Below are positions 21,111 to 24,140 of a stretch of 24,140 nt of DNA, piece after piece. Both the position numbers and the translations under genes were made by a program. Source of the stretch: DASZHC01 sp035938215. GTDB lineage: Bacteria > Verrucomicrobiota > Verrucomicrobiia > Chthoniobacterales > JAFAMB01. Position 1 is the stretch's first letter. Every line of letters begins with the position of its first letter. The DNA is taken from NCBI GenBank assembly GCA_035938215.1, contig DASZHC010000168.1, positions 1-24,140 of the forward strand. Reading direction: 5' to 3'. The notes below the pieces were generated by a model. It ran no database searches and was not told where the DNA came from. It saw nothing but the letters and a program-made list of their open reading frames with translations.

Positions 21111-22115
21111 ATGGAAAACAAAGTACAATGGGGTGTTTTGGGTGCAGCAAATATCGCTTTGAAAAAAGTGATTCCGGCGATGCAGCGAGGTGAATCATCG
21201 CAGGTTACAGCGATTGCTTCGAGGGACATCAAGAAGGCCCGCCAGGCCGCTGACCAACTCGGCGTCCGCAAAGCCTACGGAACTTATGAAGAGCTTCTGG
21301 CCGATCCGGAAATCGAGGTCGTTTATAATCCATTGCCAAACCATCTTCATCTTCCCTGGACCATCAAAGCCGCTGAAGCCGGGAAGCATGTCTTGTGCGA
21401 AAAGCCTGTCGCGCTTAATGCCGAAGAAGCCAGAACCCTGCTGGAAGTCCGAAGTCGGACGGGCACAAAGATCGAAGAGGCGTTTATGGTTCGAACGCAT
21501 CCTCAGTGGATCGGCGTTCTTGAGCTGATCAAACAGGGCCGCATCGGTTCTGTGCGCTCCGTTTCGGGGGCTTTCAGCTACAATAACCGGGACGCGAAAA
21601 ATATCCGCAACATCGCAGATTTCGGCGGCGGCGCCCTCATGGATATCGGATGCTATCTGGTTTACACCTCACGCCTTATCTTTGCTCAGGAACCATACCG
21701 TGTCTCTGGAGTCATCGTAGAGGATCCCGAAATGCGAACGGACGCAGTGACGTCGGGCATCCTCGATTTTCCCGCGGGCCAATCCGTATTCACCTGCAGC
21801 ACCCAGGTGGTGCCGTACCAACGGGTCCAGATCTTCGGCACCGCAGGACGCATTGAGGTGGAGATCCCGTTCAATGCACCGCCGGACCAAGCCTGCCGGA
21901 TCTTTGTAGACCCCGGATCCGATGTTTCCGGCCGCAAAGCTGAGATCGTGGAATTTCCGGTTTGCGATCAGTACACGATCCAGGGCGACCTGTTTTCGAA
22001 AAGTGTCCGCGAGGGTACCCCGTTGCCGGTGCCCCTCGAGGGCTCGGTGCAGAACATGGCGGTCATTGATGCCATTTTTCGCTCTGCCAAATCCGGCCAG
22101 TGGGAGAAACCGTAG
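21111..22115 (+). CDS. Gfo/Idh/MocA family NAD(P)-dependent oxidoreductase
   Basis: The product is 334 residues. The Rossmann start is WGVLGAANIALKKVIPA (7-23), followed by VVYNPLPNHLHLPWTIKAAEAGKHVLCEKPVALNAEEA, which contains the family EKP motif with its active-site lysine. The C-terminal domain has GGGALMDIGCYLVYTSRL, where the conserved D-x-G-x-Y of sugar dehydrogenases is present. Members oxidise or reduce sugars, inositols or amino-sugar derivatives; the substrate is not predictable, though xylose or glucose dehydrogenase-like annotations would be common. I chose the ATG at 21111. A TTG 39 bases upstream would add 13 residues outside the fold. No Shine-Dalgarno sequence precedes it. 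It is divergent from the Rrf2 gene and shares the 89-base promoter gap with it. Confidence 0.9.
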   Translation: MENKVQWGVLGAANIALKKVIPAMQRGESSQVTAIASRDIKKARQAADQLGVRKAYGTYEELLADPEIEVVYNPLPNHLHLPWTIKAAEAGKHVLCEKPVALNAEEARTLLEVRSRTGTKIEEAFMVRTHPQWIGVLELIKQGRIGSVRSVSGAFSYNNRDAKNIRNIADFGGGALMDIGCYLVYTSRLIFAQEPYRVSGVIVEDPEMRTDAVTSGILDFPAGQSVFTCSTQVVPYQRVQIFGTAGRIEVEIPFNAPPDQACRIFVDPGSDVSGRKAEIVEFPVCDQYTIQGDLFSKSVREGTPLPVPLEGSVQNMAVIDAIFRSAKSGQWEKP

Positions 22116-22322
22116 CTTGCCGGAGAACACGCAGGGGCATAGGGGGCCGGTTTTATTAGGGGGGCAGAGCACACCGGGTGGCGCGGGCACCTCGGATGTC
22201 ACCCAGAATTTCTTAACTAAGCGGTAGCTGATACCGGAAACGGGAAGATCGCTGGAGAGACCTCGCTTTGCAAACGCACGGGTCTCGGCGACTCGCTCGA
22301 GGAGGAATTCGTTCATTTAGGG
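22116..22322. other. Gene-free gap after the oxidoreductase gene
   Basis: A minus-strand open frame begins at 22316 with MNEFLLERVAETRAFAKRGL and continues as antisense of the oxidoreductase. I do not recognise its opening residues as any family, and its second half is plainly a shadow. I therefore annotate no gene here. The short opening could be a gene relic. Confidence 0.35.
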
Positions 22323-22323
22323 A

Positions 22324-22351
22324 GGGACGGCCTCTGTGCCGTCCCATTTTT
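22324..22351 (+). terminator. Intrinsic terminator
   Basis: GGGACGGC (22324-22331) pairs perfectly with GCCGTCCC (22338-22345) around a 6-base loop, followed by ATTTTT and a C/T-rich tail. It is the cleanest rho-independent terminator in the window. It lies about 210 bases beyond the oxidoreductase stop, with no intervening gene. Confidence 0.7.
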
Positions 22352-22444
22352 CTCCTTGTTATGGGGCCAGAAAATGATGAGTCGGACGCACGGAGGCCGT
22401 CTCTCCCAAGGAACTTGAAATCGGACCGTCCGGTGCATCAACTT

Positions 22445-22505
22445 GGTAGGGGTAGATCTCCGAGCTGCCCGCTAAGAGCGGTCGCCTCGGAGATGCGGCC
22501 CTACC
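22445..22505. repeat. REP-like palindrome, CTCCGAGGCGACC family, complete copy
   Basis: Three nested stems are visible: GGTAGGG (22445-22451) with CCCTACC (22499-22505), ATCTCCGAG (22456-22464) with CTCGGAGAT (22486-22494), and CCGCT with AGCGG around AAG (22469-22481). It is the best-preserved member of a family also seen at 4051, 16514 and 18408. The bases on either side (22352-22444 and 22506-22665) hold no gene that I can support. Confidence 0.75.
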
Positions 22506-22665
22506 TCCCGTCATTGACGACTCGTCCTCCTACTTGCGCTGCCGGTAGCCAGCACCAACACCATCTCACGGCGCCGACGGAGCGGACGCCCTCCAGGAAA
22601 TCGGCCAGCAATGGGCCATCCGCTCCTGGCAACGATGATCGGTGGAGGCTAGGCTAGTCACTTGC

Positions 22666-24021
22666 TCAATCGCCATTCGGCGTGCCTGAGTTCAGGGAGG
22701 CAGCCGGCTTTGCAGATGGCGAGCTTTTGGGAGTGGGTTCGGGCGAAGCTGATGCGGAAGGGGCAGGACTTTCCTGAGGCGACGGAGAAGGGGTTGGCTT
22801 GGCCAAAAGGTCTTCCCATTCCCAGAGTTCGCCTGCGAATCCTCCAATCTCGCCCAAGAGAGTTGCGCATCGGTCGTGAAGTTTTTTCAGATCGGGAGGT
22901 CCAGGATGGTCCTCCGCCGAACCCGGGAAGACGATATAGGTAATGTTCAAATTACTCGCAGGCCTGATATACGGAGTTGAACTCGGATCCAGTTGTGTGC
23001 AAACGCGCAGAGAAGCCTCCCCGATTTTGTACGAGGGGCCGGCATCGCCAAGTATCGCCGGATACAATTTTCCCTCGTAGCTTATCGCCACGCAGTCGCC
23101 AAGTTTTGGCAGATACGGATGATTCGGTTGCCGAAGCATAAATCCGGGCAGAACCACGTACGGATCAATTTTCGCGATCAGAAAGCTATACTTTTTCAGG
23201 TCGCTCAATTCTCGTTGCGTCTGCTCTATCTGTTCTTTCAGAATCTTTTTTCTGTCCGCAGAAGTTGTCTTTGTATCGTACTCCGCCTGCAATTGTTTGA
23301 GTCTCTCTTCTCTTTCCGGAGCGAATTGGCTCGGCTTGTTCGTTTTCTTTGGCCAACGATAACTCGTGAACGGCTGAAAGTTTGTTGAAGAGCCGTTGAC
23401 TTCCGCGTAGCGATCTGCATCAGAGCCATCTGCGTTCACGTCCATGTCGCTTTGAATCAGAAGCGCTTTTCTGTTTGTTTTCACATCGCTGAGCTCAAGG
23501 ATCGTGTTGCAGTCAAAGAAATTGTGTCGGGAAATAATCTGGTCCAGACGTCCTAGCGCGCGATTGACCGCGTCCACTTTCAGTTGATACAGCCCATAGT
23601 AGAAATTTGATACCTTCGCCTTTGAGATATCTTCTTTGATTCCGGGAAGCGTCGACGCAAGCAGGGGATCGGCGAGGGCAAGATCCTCCAGGGTTTGTGC
23701 TGCTTTTGGCATGCGTATGTTTATTTCGAGCTCGAGCGAATAGGCACCGGAGGTTTTGCGTCCGATAACGGCTGAATCCCCTTGCGAGGTTGTTACCTTT
23801 GAATGAAGCTCCAAGCCGTTGAACAGCCTTGCGGTCTCCATCCGAGCCCATGGGATGAACGTTTCAGGCAAAGGGGTTGGCGTTGGAGTCGGGGAAGGAG
23901 AGGGTGTCGGCGTGGGACTCGGTTCTGGAGTGGTAGGGATTGGTGCGGGGCATCCGGTTGAAAGCAAGGTGAACGCTGCAACCGCCAAGACTCGAATCCA
24001 AGAGCGCGAGTCGATTCCCAT
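22666..24021 (-). CDS. GH75-chitosanase-like lipoprotein with Pro/Ser/Thr linkers
   Basis: The product is 451 residues. The N-terminus has a signal peptide ending LLSTGC, with Cys24 as the probable lipidation site (relaxed lipobox). It is followed by a linker of repeated P-T/P-S (25-53). The core carries GH75 landmarks: LLIQSDMDVNADGSDAD (188-204), DPYVVLPGFML (286-296), GDCVAISYEGKLYPAILGD, GDAGPSYKIGEAS with Asp326 and Glu335 nine residues apart as in the family's catalytic pair, and a YIVFPGS end. A charged, helical insert (about 233-275, EREERLKQLQAEYD onward) splits the core and may be a coiled coil. The C-terminal tail is Pro/Ser/Ala-rich. I infer a cell-surface enzyme cleaving chitosan or a related glucosaminoglycan. 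The family call is from motif memory, so substrate and activity are uncertain. Confidence 0.75.
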   Translation of the reverse strand: MGIDSRSWIRVLAVAAFTLLSTGCPAPIPTTPEPSPTPTPSPSPTPTPTPLPETFIPWARMETARLFNGLELHSKVTTSQGDSAVIGRKTSGAYSLELEINIRMPKAAQTLEDLALADPLLASTLPGIKEDISKAKVSNFYYGLYQLKVDAVNRALGRLDQIISRHNFFDCNTILELSDVKTNRKALLIQSDMDVNADGSDADRYAEVNGSSTNFQPFTSYRWPKKTNKPSQFAPEREERLKQLQAEYDTKTTSADRKKILKEQIEQTQRELSDLKKYSFLIAKIDPYVVLPGFMLRQPNHPYLPKLGDCVAISYEGKLYPAILGDAGPSYKIGEASLRVCTQLDPSSTPYIRPASNLNITYIVFPGSAEDHPGPPDLKKLHDRCATLLGEIGGFAGELWEWEDLLAKPTPSPSPQESPAPSASASPEPTPKSSPSAKPAASLNSGTPNGD

Positions 24022-24029
24022 GGATACCG

Positions 24030-24104
24030 CTATTTCGAGAACCAGGCGATAGCAGTCAACACGATACAGATCCCGCTGAGAACAATCATGGGGATTGCAG
24101 GCAT
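24030..24104 (-). CDS. 24-residue single-span membrane peptide
   Basis: On the minus strand a perfect AGGAGG (24111-24116) stands 6 bases before an ATG at 24102-24104. The frame encodes MPAIPMIVLSGICIVLTAIA followed by WFSK and a TAG stop at 24030-24032. Residues 3-22 are almost all hydrophobic and long enough for one transmembrane helix, with a lysine at the C-terminal end. The stop is only 8 bases before the ATG of the GH75-like lipoprotein gene, so the two are probably cotranscribed and may be translationally coupled. I do not recognise the peptide. It could be a small membrane protein or a translated leader. The strong ribosome binding site, rare in this window, argues that it is really translated. 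Confidence 0.65.
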   Translation of the reverse strand: MPAIPMIVLSGICIVLTAIAWFSK

Positions 24105-24140
24105 CGGCTTCCTCCTAGCCGCATACGACCGGCCAAAGTG

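Noticed and set aside
21669..22316. 215-codon minus-strand open frame beginning MNEFLLERV
   Set aside because: Most of it is antisense to the Gfo/Idh gene. The opening part is unrecognised and no ribosome binding site or conservation can be claimed.

Overview
The window is dense bacterial chromosome of moderate GC. Its genes are tightly packed, many lack a clear Shine-Dalgarno sequence, and the gaps between them are full of palindromic repeats. There is no rRNA, no tRNA that I could recognise and no CRISPR array. Gene content and the REP-like palindromes suggest a soil or freshwater Verrucomicrobiota-type bacterium (Chthoniobacterales-like). That placement is an inference from general familiarity, not a proven assignment.

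Left part (1-4009, minus strand): the N-terminal 141 residues of a TIR-domain protein run off the left edge. Next come a MidA/NDUFAF7-type methyltransferase, an M42 aminopeptidase and the tRNA-lysidine synthase TilS. A 7-bp tandem repeat lies between the methyltransferase and the peptidase. A repeat-rich gap (3990-4318) follows TilS.

Central part (4319-14175): a minus-strand operon glgX(treX)-treZ-treY encodes the complete maltooligosyl route from glycogen or alpha-glucan to trehalose: debranching, reducing-end conversion, and release of trehalose. Divergent from it is a translationally coupled pair: an MGDG-synthase/UgtP-like glycosyltransferase followed, with an ATGA overlap, by a GH1 glycoside hydrolase. 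Together this looks like a glycan and glycolipid stress-adaptation locus. The idea that the GH1 enzyme remodels the glycolipid made by its partner is speculative but testable.

Right-centre (14116-17838, minus strand): an overlapping operon of a serine hydrolase (beta-lactamase/EstB-like), a YjbQ/UPF0047 protein and a calcineurin-like phosphoesterase. Then come a 323-bp MITE-like element with long terminal inverted repeats next to TA/CTAG, and a GC-rich VapBC-like toxin-antitoxin pair with 10-bp direct repeats upstream.

Right part (17839-24140): a small TPR protein; a gene graveyard in which an ilvA-like fragment is joined to two ends of a lacZ-like gene; a chain of hairpins; a cytoplasmic HtrA-like protease downstream of an Rrf2-type regulator, with matching candidate operators before each; a Gfo/Idh/MocA oxidoreductase; and a GH75-chitosanase-like lipoprotein preceded by a 24-codon hydrophobic peptide gene with a perfect Shine-Dalgarno sequence.

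The most noteworthy material is (i) the paired Rrf2 operator candidates, (ii) the dispersed palindrome families, one with a constant core and exchanged but still complementary arms, (iii) the MITE and its solo end beside the glycosyltransferase start, (iv) the ilvA/lacZ fossil and (v) the glycosyltransferase-GH1 pair beside the trehalose operon.
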